Below, piece by piece: positions 16,136 to 24,716 of a stretch of DNA of 64,000 nt. The DNA lies in the NCBI RefSeq assembly GCF_963676735.1, contig NZ_OY781464.1, forward strand, positions 3,009,001-3,073,000, read 5' to 3'. The translations under genes were made by a program, and so were the position numbers. The notes below the pieces were generated by a model. The model had not been told where the DNA came from and ran no database searches. It saw nothing but the letters and a program-made list of their open reading frames with translations. Source of the stretch: an uncultured Draconibacterium sp. (GTDB taxonomy: Bacteria > Bacteroidota > Bacteroidia > Bacteroidales > Prolixibacteraceae). The first letter of the stretch is position 1. Each line of letters begins with the position of its first letter.

Positions 16136-17140
16136 ATGCAAAACAAAAACTCACGACGTAGCTTTATTGAAACAGGAATTAAATTTGTTGCCGCCAGCTC
16201 ATTGCTCTGCCCGGCAATTTGTTCATGTTCTGAAGGTTTTTACGACACACTTACCATTGATGAAGCAAAATGTATAGGTTGTGGCGATTGCGACGATGTT
16301 TGTAACTACAGCGCCATTCTGATGAGTGGAGTTTCCAGTTATTCGATAAACATAACAGAGTGCACGCTTTGTAACTGGTGTGTGGATGTGTGCGACGACA
16401 ATGCCATTCGAATGCCTGAAAAAAGTTACCTGATAAATGCAAGTGCCTGCACCGGTTGTAACGATTGTATTCCGTCGTGCAACTACAATGCACTAAAAAT
16501 TGCATCAAACAGCTATGCTATTAAATCGGGTTGCGTGGGTTGTGGCGACTGTGTTACAGCCTGCAATAAAGAAGGGAAAGCCATTAGTTATGTCGTTGAG
16601 AATTACTCCGTAAAATCGGGGCGTTGCCACGGCTGTGTTAACCGCTGCTCGGGTGCTTGCGATTACAATGCCATTTCTTTAAAAAACGGAAGGGCTTACA
16701 TTGATACCTCCAAATGCACAAAATGTGGTGATTGTTTAAGCGCCTGTCCGCATTCGGCTATTAAAAACGCTTATGTTGAAATCGACCAGAAGAAATGCAC
16801 TCACTGCGGCGAATGCTATGATGCCTGTAGTCACGATGAAGTAGAAAAATCAGGAGATTCAGATATTAAGTCATCCTATATTGAAAAACTGTCGTGTACC
16901 AACTGTGGCGATTGCATTGATTCGTGCCCCGAAGACGCCATTTATATGCAGCAGGCAGGTGAGTATGCTCCTGAAATATTAACAGAAAACTGTACGGCTT
17001 GTGGAAATTGCTTTACCGCTTGTTCGGAGCAGAATGCCATTAGCAGGGAAACTGCCTCAGCCCAAATAAACCAAACTACTTGTATGAAGTGTAACAAGTG
17101 TATGGATGTATGTAATTACGATGCCGTAATTAGCGGATAA
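16136..17140 (+). CDS. Exported polyferredoxin with ten Fe-S motifs
   Basis: 334 residues. The N-terminus has a twin-arginine motif SRRSFIETG (Arg7-Arg8), a hydrophobic stretch and then AICSCSEGF, which looks like a Tat signal and perhaps a lipoprotein anchor (the -2 Cys is not ideal). From about residue 46 there are ten cysteine motifs of ferredoxin type: CIGCGDCDDVC, CTLCNWCVDVC, CTGCNDCIPSC, CVGCGDCVTAC, CHGCVNRCSGAC, CTKCGDCLSAC, CTHCGECYDAC, CTNCGDCIDSC, CTACGNCFTAC and CMKCNKCMDVC. That is room for up to ten [4Fe-4S] clusters, a wire-like protein on the far side of the inner membrane. It follows the barrel gene by 27 bases and ends the cluster. Confidence 0.88.
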   Translation: MQNKNSRRSFIETGIKFVAASSLLCPAICSCSEGFYDTLTIDEAKCIGCGDCDDVCNYSAILMSGVSSYSINITECTLCNWCVDVCDDNAIRMPEKSYLINASACTGCNDCIPSCNYNALKIASNSYAIKSGCVGCGDCVTACNKEGKAISYVVENYSVKSGRCHGCVNRCSGACDYNAISLKNGRAYIDTSKCTKCGDCLSACPHSAIKNAYVEIDQKKCTHCGECYDACSHDEVEKSGDSDIKSSYIEKLSCTNCGDCIDSCPEDAIYMQQAGEYAPEILTENCTACGNCFTACSEQNAISRETASAQINQTTCMKCNKCMDVCNYDAVISG

Positions 17141-17144
17141 AAAA

Positions 17145-17174
17145 AGTCTCTTCCTGTTTAAACAAGAAGAGACT
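17145..17174. terminator. Terminator between the convergent polyferredoxin and hydC genes
   Basis: Nine-base stem AGTCTCTTC (17145-17153) and GAAGAGACT (17166-17174) with a 12-base loop. It lies five bases after the polyferredoxin stop and before the end of hydC on the other strand, preceded by an A run and followed by a T-rich tail, so it may serve both directions. Confidence 0.75.
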
Positions 17175-17209
17175 ATTATTCTAAAAATTATTCAATCTTC
17201 TATTTCCGA

Positions 17210-17692
17210 TTAATGTTGGCGGTATTCGGCAATAATCTTTTTCACATCGGTTGGAGCCACTCGTCCGAATACTTTTTCGCCAACGGTAACCACCGGTGCC
17301 AAACCGCAGGCACCTACACAACGCAGGCAGTTTATCGAAAATTTTCCGTCTTCGGTAGATTCCCCAACCTCTACTTTTAGCTGGCGTTTAAATTCGTTTA
17401 ACACCTGTTCGGCACCCCGCACGTAACATGCTGTTCCCATACAAATTGAAATGGGATTTTCGCCCTGCGGAATCATGGTAAAAAAGCTGTAGAACGTTAC
17501 AACTCCGTATACCTTTGCTACCGAACAGTTTAGCCCTTTAGCAATTACCTCCTGCACCTCGGCGGGTAGGTAACCCAATTTTCCCTGTACTTTATGAAGT
17601 ACATTTATCAGTTCACTTTCTTTGTTCTCAAACTCTGCACAAATATCGAGAATGAGTTGTATGGTATTTTCTGCTAATTTAATTTTTGGCAT
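17210..17692 (-). CDS. hydC: [FeFe] hydrogenase subunit HydC (NuoE-like [2Fe-2S] protein)
   Basis: 160 residues. NuoE/HndA-type thioredoxin-fold protein with the four cysteines of a [2Fe-2S] cluster in CMGTACYVRGA and CLRCVGACGLAP, plus the family's GYLPAEVQEVIA and VYGVVTFYSFF segments. In trimeric hydrogenases it links the NADH/FMN subunit HydB to electron flow. It is the last gene of the minus-strand hydrogenase operon, 50 bases after hydA. The ATG at 17692 is clear. Confidence 0.92.
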   Translation of the reverse strand: MPKIKLAENTIQLILDICAEFENKESELINVLHKVQGKLGYLPAEVQEVIAKGLNCSVAKVYGVVTFYSFFTMIPQGENPISICMGTACYVRGAEQVLNEFKRQLKVEVGESTEDGKFSINCLRCVGACGLAPVVTVGEKVFGRVAPTDVKKIIAEYRQH

Positions 17693-17742
17693 TTTCTTAC
17701 ATTTTAAAAATTAAGCATTCAAAAATTCTCGCATTAATGCAA

Positions 17743-19494
17743 TTAAGTTCTATCGAAATATTTGGTATGTAGCAAATGATGCGCTTTATCGCTCATTGGT
17801 TCTCCCAGGAACTTTTCATACAATTCAATAATGTAAGGATTCTCGTGCGATTTTCGGATGGTTTTATTTTTATCTTCCTGATAAATTGCCTTTTGGCGTT
17901 TTTTCAGGATATTGACATCACCGTGATGGTAAGGCTGGCCCCCACCCCCAATACAACCGCCGGGGCAACTCATAATTTCAATGGCATGAAATTCGCTTTT
18001 ACCGGCCTGAATGTCTTCAAGCAACTTTCGTGCATTTCCAAGACCGTGGGCAATTCCAATTTTTATTGGTAAACCGTCAAAATCGATGGTTGCCTGCCGT
18101 ATGCCTTCCATTCCGCGCAACTCATCAAAATCAACGCGTGGCAGTTCTTTTTTGGTATGCACCTCGTAGGCCGTACGCACTGCCGCTTCAATAACTCCCC
18201 CGGTTGTTCCAAAAATTACTGCCGCACCGGTTGATTCTCCCATCGGATTATCAAACTCTTCGTTTGGCAATGCATTAAAATCAATATTCGATAACTTAAT
18301 TAATGCTGCCAGCTCGCGGGTGGTAATGGCATGGTCAACATCCGGGTTGTCGTTCACTTTAAACTCATCGCGGCCACACTCGTACTTTTTAGCCACACAA
18401 GGCATAATGGAAACCACTACCAGGTCTTCGCGTTTCACATTCATTTGCCCGGCAAAATAAGTTTTGGCAATAGCACCAAACATTTGCTGTGGCGAGCGTG
18501 CTGTTGAAGGGATATCCTTCATTTCAGGAAACTGGTGTTCAAAGAATTTAACCCAGGCCGGACAACATGAAGTTAAAATCGGAAGTTTTACATCTTTGTC
18601 GCCTGCCAGGTGTTTACCCAGTCGGTTGAGCAGCTCGGTGCCTTCCTCCATAATGGTAAGGTCGGCAGCAAAATCGGTATCAAAAACGCGGTCGAAACCC
18701 AAACGGCGCAAAGCTGCCACCAGTTTACCGGTAACCAGACTTCCGGCTTCCATTCCAAACTCTTCGCCCAGTGCAGCACGTACTGCAGGAGCCGTTTGTA
18801 CAATTACAGTTTTTGTGGGATCTGAAAGCGCACGTATCACTTTTCCGGTTTCGTCAACTTCGGTTAATGCTCCGGTTGGGCAAACCGCTACACATTGCCC
18901 GCAGTAAGTACAAACCGAGTGATCGAGGTTCATTTCGAAAGCCGGCGAAACCACCGATTCGAAACCCCGGTTTATGGCAGACAAAACGCCTACTGTTTGC
19001 ACTTCGTTACACATGGTTTCGCAACGGCGACACATGATGCATTTATCTACTTCCCTGATAATTGCCGGTGAAGTATCTTCCCGATAGGTTGATTGTTCGC
19101 CTTTGTAATGAATTTCGCGAATTCCAAGGTTGTGGGCCATGTCCTGCAGGTCGCAATTTCCTGACTTGGCGCAAATTAAACAATCAAACGGATGATCAGA
19201 AAGAATTAGTTCCATCACTGTTCGGCGAGCGTTAATCACACGCATTGAGTGGGTATTTACATTCATCCCTTCGTGTACTTCGGTGCAGCAGGCCGGTGCC
19301 AGGTTTCTTCGTCCGTCAACCTCAACCACACAAATCCTGCAACCACCGGGTTTGTTTTCAATATTCAGGTCGTCGAGTTTCATATGACACAGGGTTGGAA
19401 TATGCAAGCCAACACCCGATGCTGCTTCAAGAATTGTGGTACCTTTTTTTACCACAACGGGTTTATTATCTATTTTTAGATTTACTGTATCCAT
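17743..19494 (-). CDS. hydA: [FeFe] hydrogenase catalytic subunit HydA
   Basis: 583 residues, typical of group A [FeFe] hydrogenases. The N-terminal third has a plant-type [2Fe-2S] domain, a His/Cys [4Fe-4S] motif (HPFDCLICAKSGNCDLQD) and two ferredoxin-type [4Fe-4S] motifs (CIMCRRCETMC, CTYCGQCVAVC). The H-cluster motifs are complete: TSCCPAW (about 308-314, with the proton-transfer Cys), MPCVAKKYE (about 363) and SCPGGCIGGGGQP (about 508). The C-terminus adds the small-subunit-like part. With HydB and HydC it should couple H2 to ferredoxin and NAD(P)H, the electron-bifurcating type (family knowledge; HydE, HydF and HydG maturases are not in the window). Confidence 0.97.
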   Translation of the reverse strand: MDTVNLKIDNKPVVVKKGTTILEAASGVGLHIPTLCHMKLDDLNIENKPGGCRICVVEVDGRRNLAPACCTEVHEGMNVNTHSMRVINARRTVMELILSDHPFDCLICAKSGNCDLQDMAHNLGIREIHYKGEQSTYREDTSPAIIREVDKCIMCRRCETMCNEVQTVGVLSAINRGFESVVSPAFEMNLDHSVCTYCGQCVAVCPTGALTEVDETGKVIRALSDPTKTVIVQTAPAVRAALGEEFGMEAGSLVTGKLVAALRRLGFDRVFDTDFAADLTIMEEGTELLNRLGKHLAGDKDVKLPILTSCCPAWVKFFEHQFPEMKDIPSTARSPQQMFGAIAKTYFAGQMNVKREDLVVVSIMPCVAKKYECGRDEFKVNDNPDVDHAITTRELAALIKLSNIDFNALPNEEFDNPMGESTGAAVIFGTTGGVIEAAVRTAYEVHTKKELPRVDFDELRGMEGIRQATIDFDGLPIKIGIAHGLGNARKLLEDIQAGKSEFHAIEIMSCPGGCIGGGGQPYHHGDVNILKKRQKAIYQEDKNKTIRKSHENPYIIELYEKFLGEPMSDKAHHLLHTKYFDRT

Positions 19495-19511
19495 AATTTT
19501 CGGTTTTCTGA

Positions 19512-21305
19512 TTAGGTTAAGGTTATTGCATGAAATTTACATTTCTCGTAGCACACGCCACATTTTATACACAAGGTTTGATCGATAAAATGTGGAGCAC
19601 GACGCTCGCCGGAGATTGCACCTACCGGGCAATTACGGAAACAGAGCGTACATCCTGTGCACAAATCTTCAACAATATCGTAACGCAACAACGATTTACA
19701 CTGTCCGGCCGGACAGGTGCCGTCGGCAACATGCGCCATGTATTCGTTTTCAAAATTGTTTATGGTTGAAAGTACGGGGTTGGGCGATGTTTGCCCCAAA
19801 CCACACAGTGCTGTATCTTTTATCACCACACTTAATTCTTTCAGCCTTTCAATGTCCTGCTCTTCGCCTTTTCCTTCAGTAATTTTATCCAGTAACTCGT
19901 GAAGGCGCTTATTTCCAACACGACACGGTGTACATTTCCCGCACGATTCTTCAAGGGTAAAGTCAAGATAGAATTTTGCAATCGATACCATACAGTCGTT
20001 TTCATCCATAACAATCATCCCACCAGAGCCCATCATCGATCCGGCCGATAGCAGGTTGTCGTAGTCGATTGGAATATCAAGAAAATCTTTGGTTAAGCAA
20101 CCACCCGATGGACCACCGGTTTGCACAGCTTTAAATTCCTTTCCATCTTTAATTCCGCCGCCAATATCGTAAATTACTTCGCGCAAGGTTGTTCCCATGG
20201 GCACTTCAATTAAACCAACATTATTGATTTTTCCGGCCAGGGCAAATACCTTTGTTCCTTTTGATTTTTCGGTGCCAATGCTGCTAAACCAGGCTGCACC
20301 TTTATTAATTATTACCGGAATATTGGCAAAAGTTTCAACGTTGTTTACGTTGGTTGGTTTTCCCATGTAGCCTGAAACAGAGGGGAACGGTGGTTTAAAA
20401 GTTGGTTCGCCTCGCAAGCCTTCCATCGAATGAATCAGGGCTGTTTCCTCGCCACAAACAAATGCTCCGGCACCGTAACGTAATTCAATATCAAAATTAA
20501 AACCGCTTCCCAGTATATCATTGCCAATCAGGCCGTATTCCCGGGCCTGTCCAATGGCAATTTTTAATCGTTCAATCGCCAGTGGGTATTCTGCCCGGAT
20601 GTAAATCAACCCTTTGTCGGCTCCAATGCAGTAACCACAAATGGCCATTGCTTCAAGCACCGAGTGCGGATCGCCTTCCAGAATCGAGCGGTCCATAAAA
20701 GCTCCGGGATCGCCTTCGTCGGCATTACAAACTACATATTTTTGTTCGTCCTCAACATTTTTGGTTATTTCCCATTTTAGGCCGGTTGGGAATCCGCCAC
20801 CACCCCGACCACGCAGGCCTGAGTCTTTTACTTCTTTTATAACCTCATCGGGTGTTTTTTCGGTTAGGCATGTTCCTAGCGCCTGATAGCCATCGCGGGC
20901 GATGTATTCGTCGATATTCTCAGGATTGATAAATCCACAATTTTTTAAAGCAATTCGGATTTGCTTTTTGTAGAAATCCATGCCTTTTGAATCGCTGATA
21001 ATTTCAGCGTTATTGGGATCGGTGTACAACAGGCGTTTTACAGGTCTTCCTTTTACAATGTGTTCTTCAACAATTTCAACCACATCGGATGGCGAAACCT
21101 GAACGTAAAAAGTATTGTCGGGTAATACTTTTATAATGGGGCCTTTTTCGCAAAAACCAAAACAACCGGTCAGCACCACCTGCACTTCGTCTTCCAGGCC
21201 AAGATCTTGTATCAGTTTATTTAAGCGATTTTTAATCTCGTCGCTTTCAGATGCTTTACACCCCGTTCCGCCGCAGATTAAAAGATGCATTTTGTAGTCA
21301 GTCAT
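19512..21305 (-). CDS. hydB: [FeFe] hydrogenase subunit HydB (NuoF-like, FMN/NADH)
   Basis: 597 residues. Domains in order: an N-terminal thioredoxin-like [2Fe-2S] part (CGGTGCKAS, TGCFGFCEKGP), the NuoF FMN- and NADH-binding core with GLRGRGGGGFPTGLKWE and NADEGDPGAF, the SLBB and CGKCTPCR [4Fe-4S] region, and a C-terminal pair of [4Fe-4S] motifs (CTGCTLCFRNC, CIKCGVCYEKC). This is the HndC/HydB build of trimeric and tetrameric bifurcating hydrogenases. It is 17 bases upstream of hydA in the same operon. Confidence 0.96.
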   Translation of the reverse strand: MTDYKMHLLICGGTGCKASESDEIKNRLNKLIQDLGLEDEVQVVLTGCFGFCEKGPIIKVLPDNTFYVQVSPSDVVEIVEEHIVKGRPVKRLLYTDPNNAEIISDSKGMDFYKKQIRIALKNCGFINPENIDEYIARDGYQALGTCLTEKTPDEVIKEVKDSGLRGRGGGGFPTGLKWEITKNVEDEQKYVVCNADEGDPGAFMDRSILEGDPHSVLEAMAICGYCIGADKGLIYIRAEYPLAIERLKIAIGQAREYGLIGNDILGSGFNFDIELRYGAGAFVCGEETALIHSMEGLRGEPTFKPPFPSVSGYMGKPTNVNNVETFANIPVIINKGAAWFSSIGTEKSKGTKVFALAGKINNVGLIEVPMGTTLREVIYDIGGGIKDGKEFKAVQTGGPSGGCLTKDFLDIPIDYDNLLSAGSMMGSGGMIVMDENDCMVSIAKFYLDFTLEESCGKCTPCRVGNKRLHELLDKITEGKGEEQDIERLKELSVVIKDTALCGLGQTSPNPVLSTINNFENEYMAHVADGTCPAGQCKSLLRYDIVEDLCTGCTLCFRNCPVGAISGERRAPHFIDQTLCIKCGVCYEKCKFHAITLT

Positions 21306-21325
21306 AGTCTAAGGTTTTAATTGTT

Positions 21326-21721
21326 TTAATCGTCAATGGTTTTAAAGCTAACCGGAATAATTCCATCAACCAGCTCTCCACGTTTAATATATAAATCAAT
21401 AATTTCGCGGGCTTTCTCCTTTTTAACATGGCCAAAAACCACAGATTCTTTGCCCGGAAGCGTTACTTCAACGGTTGGCTCGGCATAACAATAACCCATG
21501 CAGCCGGTTTGTGTAACCACGGCATCAATGGCTTCCTGTTCCAGTTCTTCAACAAAAAATTTCATGGTTTCTTTTGCACCCGATGCAATACCACAAGTAG
21601 CCATGCCCACTTTAACCTGCACCACCTCATCCGGGTTAACACTGTTTTCCCTGAGTTTAATTTTCGACTGTGCTTCTTCTTTCATTTTCCGAAGATCAGC
21701 CAATGATTTAATTTTTGTCAT
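21326..21721 (-). CDS. [2Fe-2S] thioredoxin-like ferredoxin, HndB type
   Basis: 131 residues. After a charged helical start (LADLRKMKEEAQSK) it has a thioredoxin-like [2Fe-2S] domain with Cys in VGMATCGIASGAKE and TQTGCMGYCYAEP. This matches the short HndB-like subunit seen in NADP-reducing hydrogenase operons of anaerobes (HndABCD). It lies 20 bases before hydB. Probable role: extra electron-transfer subunit. Confidence 0.88.
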   Translation of the reverse strand: MTKIKSLADLRKMKEEAQSKIKLRENSVNPDEVVQVKVGMATCGIASGAKETMKFFVEELEQEAIDAVVTQTGCMGYCYAEPTVEVTLPGKESVVFGHVKKEKAREIIDLYIKRGELVDGIIPVSFKTIDD

Positions 21722-21739
21722 ATCGCTCTTTTGTTTATG

Positions 21740-22288
21740 TTATTTTATTGCTTTAATATCCTCTAAGTTTGATTTTATTAATTCCAGAATTCCGTGTCTG
21801 ATTTCTTTTTGCTGAAACGACACATCTCCAAGCACTTCACGCAACTCATCCGAACTCAAACTAAATTCTCCCAGGCTTGTTTTGTGCAGGTAAACCAGGT
21901 TTCCTTTTTTATAACTCAGCAGTAAGAGGTATAAAGTTTCCCAAATATCACCCAAAGGTGGCCTGTCGATATTCGACAGTTTAAAAGTAGCTGTTAACCG
22001 GGTGCCCGAGTTAAGTTCCGATGCCAGCGAAAAGCTACCTCCTGATGCTTCTGCATTTTGTTTTAACAGTGGAAGTCCCAAACCAACTTTTCGTGTTGTT
22101 CGCGATGTAAAGAACGGGTTTACGGCTTTGACCAGCGTTTCCTTATCCATTCCACAGCCGTTATCATTAATAATCAAAGAACAAAGGTCATTTATTTTAT
22201 CTTCCTCAACTATGATTTCAATCAACGTGGCATTTGCGCTAATCGAGTTTTGCACAATATCCAGAATATGTTCCGACAATGTTCTCAT
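21740..22288 (-). CDS. HATPase-domain protein of the hydrogenase operon
   Basis: 182 residues. GHKL ATPase fold similar to histidine kinase C-terminal domains: N box with HILDIVQNSISA, G1 box NDNGCGMD, F box VNPFFTSRT and G2 box VGLGLPLLK. It lacks a phosphoacceptor His domain of the usual kind. The last 70 residues are an extra helical tail. The start overlaps the PHP gene stop by four bases. Proteins like this accompany HydABC operons in Thermotoga and Clostridia; the substrate is unknown. Confidence 0.82.
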   Translation of the reverse strand: MRTLSEHILDIVQNSISANATLIEIIVEEDKINDLCSLIINDNGCGMDKETLVKAVNPFFTSRTTRKVGLGLPLLKQNAEASGGSFSLASELNSGTRLTATFKLSNIDRPPLGDIWETLYLLLLSYKKGNLVYLHKTSLGEFSLSSDELREVLGDVSFQQKEIRHGILELIKSNLEDIKAIK

Positions 22289-23025
22289 AGTAACTCTACA
22301 AATCTCCCATCTTGCTGATTCAGTGCCATTTTAACCTCATAAAAACTTAATTCACTAAGATTAAAAACAGAAAAAGCCGAGCCAATCTGTTCTAAAAAGT
22401 GCGCATCTGAATTATAAATTAACGAAATTTTATTTTCTAAAACATAATGTTTTCGAACATGCTTTTCAGTGGTTTTACCTGTTATTCCCATTGCGTCAAA
22501 TTCCAGGTTTTTAGGTATAAATCCGAGGTGACTGAATAAGCCGTTCATGGGCCGGTTAACATGGGCCGGGATAAAAATACCACCCAGTTCGTGCACGTAC
22601 CTCTGCACCGAGCTTATTCCCTTTTTTAAGGCGGAAGTCAGGTAGTACGGAACAAGTTCAATTACGTTTTCTTCAGCATCAACCACGGGCTGGTAGCCAA
22701 AATGTCCGTCTGGATTCGGAATTCGGGAAATATTTTCTTCGAGGTATTGCTGAAAGTTGTCTAAGGCCTGATCGTTATCAAAAAAGACCAGACAGTGCAC
22801 TTCTTCTTTTGTTGTTACCTCGGCTCCGGTTAAAACCAGTATTCCTGATTTTTGAGCCAGGTTGCGAATAACTTTGGCATTACGTGTTGAGTTATGATCG
22901 GTTATGCCAATAATATGCAAGCCTGCCTTTTGGGCCTGCTCCACAATTTGCTGTGGTGTCATTTCCAAATCGGCACAGGGCGAAAGTACGGTATGAATAT
23001 GTAGGTCGGCCCTGAATTTTTGCAC
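22285..23025 (-). CDS. PHP-domain metal-dependent phosphoesterase
   Basis: 246 residues. The PHP signatures are DLHIHTVLSPCAD near the start, IGITDHNSTRNA, a His in FIPAHVNRP and the C-terminal IYNSDAHFLEQIG. These bind the metals of the TrpH/YciV-like phosphoesterases. The start appears to be GTG (23025), four bases after the DRTGG gene. It is a regular companion of [FeFe] hydrogenase operons; the substrate is unknown. Confidence 0.85.
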   Translation of the reverse strand: MQKFRADLHIHTVLSPCADLEMTPQQIVEQAQKAGLHIIGITDHNSTRNAKVIRNLAQKSGILVLTGAEVTTKEEVHCLVFFDNDQALDNFQQYLEENISRIPNPDGHFGYQPVVDAEENVIELVPYYLTSALKKGISSVQRYVHELGGIFIPAHVNRPMNGLFSHLGFIPKNLEFDAMGITGKTTEKHVRKHYVLENKISLIYNSDAHFLEQIGSAFSVFNLSELSFYEVKMALNQQDGRFVELL

Positions 23026-23029
23026 GTTG

Positions 23030-23362
23030 CTAAGTTATTGTTATGAATAAATTTCCGGCCATTTCAAAGGTTGCCTTATCGGTTCCCAAAACAGGTATAC
23101 CCTCTTCGTTGCTGTGTGCCACGGTGTCTTCATCGGGTTCAAAACCTTTTACCAGAATAACGGCAGCCAACTCTTTAAGTGAGGCTATTGCCATTACATT
23201 CTGGTGGGTTTGCAGGGTAATCCACACTTGTCCTTCGTTGGCATTTCCCATTACATCGCTTAGCAAATCAGAAACGTACCCTCCTGTAATCTCATTCTCG
23301 AGACCTGTTTTGCCGGAAAATACTTTTAATCCAAATTTATCTACCAGTTCAGAAACCTTCAT
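23030..23362 (-). CDS. DRTGG-domain protein (downstream copy)
   Basis: 110 residues from the ATG at 23362, chosen over an upstream in-frame ATG because AAAGGAGG sits just before it. It has the DRTGG-type fold: MKVSELVDKFGLKVFSG, ITGGYVSDLLSDVMGNA, a strand VWITLQTHQNVMAIA and a C-terminal helix-strand. It overlaps the HydS-like gene by 14 bases. It shares the SDLLSDVM / SDLMSDVL segment with the other DRTGG protein of this operon at 25127-25471. The domain probably binds a small ligand or nucleotide (inference). Confidence 0.82.
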   Translation of the reverse strand: MKVSELVDKFGLKVFSGKTGLENEITGGYVSDLLSDVMGNANEGQVWITLQTHQNVMAIASLKELAAVILVKGFEPDEDTVAHSNEEGIPVLGTDKATFEMAGNLFITIT

Positions 23363-24713
23363 TTCTTCCTCCTTTTTTATTACAGTCTGCATCAAAACGA
23401 TTTTTCCCCCAGGCTTTTTCCAGGTTTTTTGTCGCTTTTTCTATGGTAATTTTTTTCTCGTTCAAATAACGGTTTTGCAGAAAAATACAATCGGTCATTT
23501 TTGCTTTTCCCTGCACCATGTCTTCGGCCAATGCGTGGCAATTGGGAGCTCCACAGCCACCACAATCAATACCCGGCAGCTGACATAAGATCCGATCGGC
23601 TTTTTGCATTTTTTCCAAGGCTTTCAGGCGGTTGGTATCGAGCGCAAATACATAGTTGGGTTCAATGGGTGCGGCCTTTATTTTTTCCATTACCTCCGTA
23701 CTCACTTTTTCCGAACTCAACTCGCTTGCTTTCGGATATCTCTTCGATCGTTTTTGCAAACGTTCAACAGTCAGAAAACGATTTCCTGTTAACAAAATTC
23801 CTCCGGCACAGCCCTGATGACAGGACTTTAATTCCAAAAAATCGATTACCGGAACTTCGTCGTTCTCCATGCGTTCCAGTATTTTTACTACATTATGAAT
23901 ACCGTCAACTGCCATTGAGTGGCGCTTAAAATGCCTGGCTTCTCCGCGGGGTAAACTCCATACAATACCGTCAAGTGTTAAGTTTTCTCGTAATGCCGAA
24001 GTATCGCTTTTTTCCTCTTTCTCAATTACTCGCAACACCTGGTTGTACAAATCATTCATGTTGATCAGGCCATCAACCACCGATTCTTTTTCGCCCAGCG
24101 GACGTTTAACGGCTGCCATTTTTGCCGAACAGGGCGAGATGTAAAAGATACCAATCTCGTTGCGTTTAATGCCTTGCCGGGTAAGTTTTTCAATGGCATA
24201 ATGGGCGGCCAAATCGTGAGGTGCTTTTAAGGGTACAATATTTTCAACCAACGAAGGATAGCGCGATTGAATTAGTCGGACAATGGCCGGACAAAAGGAA
24301 GAAATTAATGGTTTGTGTGTTGCTTTGGCCACTTCCTCTTTAATTTTTTCAATCAGTATCGAAATAGGCTGTTCAACCTCAAAAATATGGGTAAACCCAA
24401 GTTTCTGCAGTGCTTCATAAATTTTTCCTTCAGAATAAATATCCGGAAACTGGCCAATCATTACCGAGGGAAACAAAGCCACCCTGTACTTGTAATTTTG
24501 TAGTTGTTCAAGATTATCATGATTTACATAAAAAGCATCTACTGGGCATGCCCGCAAACAGTTTCCGCAATCAACACAACGATCGGCATTAATAGCAGCA
24601 ACACCACCTTTTATTCGAATGGCTTCTGTTGGGCACGCTTTCATGCAATGGGTGCAGCCCATACATTTCTTCGTATCCACTTTTATAGCATGATATTTCT
24701 CAACAATCTTCAT
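23349..24713 (-). CDS. HydS-like sensory [FeFe] hydrogenase
   Basis: 454 residues. Two ferredoxin-type [4Fe-4S] motifs (17-27 and 46-56), an H-cluster domain and a C-terminal four-Cys Fe-S domain (Cys384, 387, 392, 409, in CGGCGAPNC...C). The four H-cluster cysteines are kept: Cys141 in SSFCPAI, Cys195 in SPCSAK, Cys298 and Cys302 in SCHQGC. The residue before Cys141, a proton-transfer Cys in catalytic enzymes such as HydA here, is Phe140, and the Glu of the second motif is replaced. These changes mark putative sensory, slow hydrogenases. It is co-transcribed with DRTGG and HATPase genes, so a redox or H2 sensor for the operon is likely. Confidence 0.88.
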   Translation of the reverse strand: MKIVEKYHAIKVDTKKCMGCTHCMKACPTEAIRIKGGVAAINADRCVDCGNCLRACPVDAFYVNHDNLEQLQNYKYRVALFPSVMIGQFPDIYSEGKIYEALQKLGFTHIFEVEQPISILIEKIKEEVAKATHKPLISSFCPAIVRLIQSRYPSLVENIVPLKAPHDLAAHYAIEKLTRQGIKRNEIGIFYISPCSAKMAAVKRPLGEKESVVDGLINMNDLYNQVLRVIEKEEKSDTSALRENLTLDGIVWSLPRGEARHFKRHSMAVDGIHNVVKILERMENDEVPVIDFLELKSCHQGCAGGILLTGNRFLTVERLQKRSKRYPKASELSSEKVSTEVMEKIKAAPIEPNYVFALDTNRLKALEKMQKADRILCQLPGIDCGGCGAPNCHALAEDMVQGKAKMTDCIFLQNRYLNEKKITIEKATKNLEKAWGKNRFDADCNKKGGRNEGF

Positions 24714-24716
24714 GGG

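Noticed and set aside
23043..23588. 181-codon plus-strand frame over the DRTGG and HydS-like genes
   Set aside because: Both minus-strand genes have strong family motifs and normal spacing; the opposite frame matches nothing and has a skewed Ser/Phe/Thr composition.
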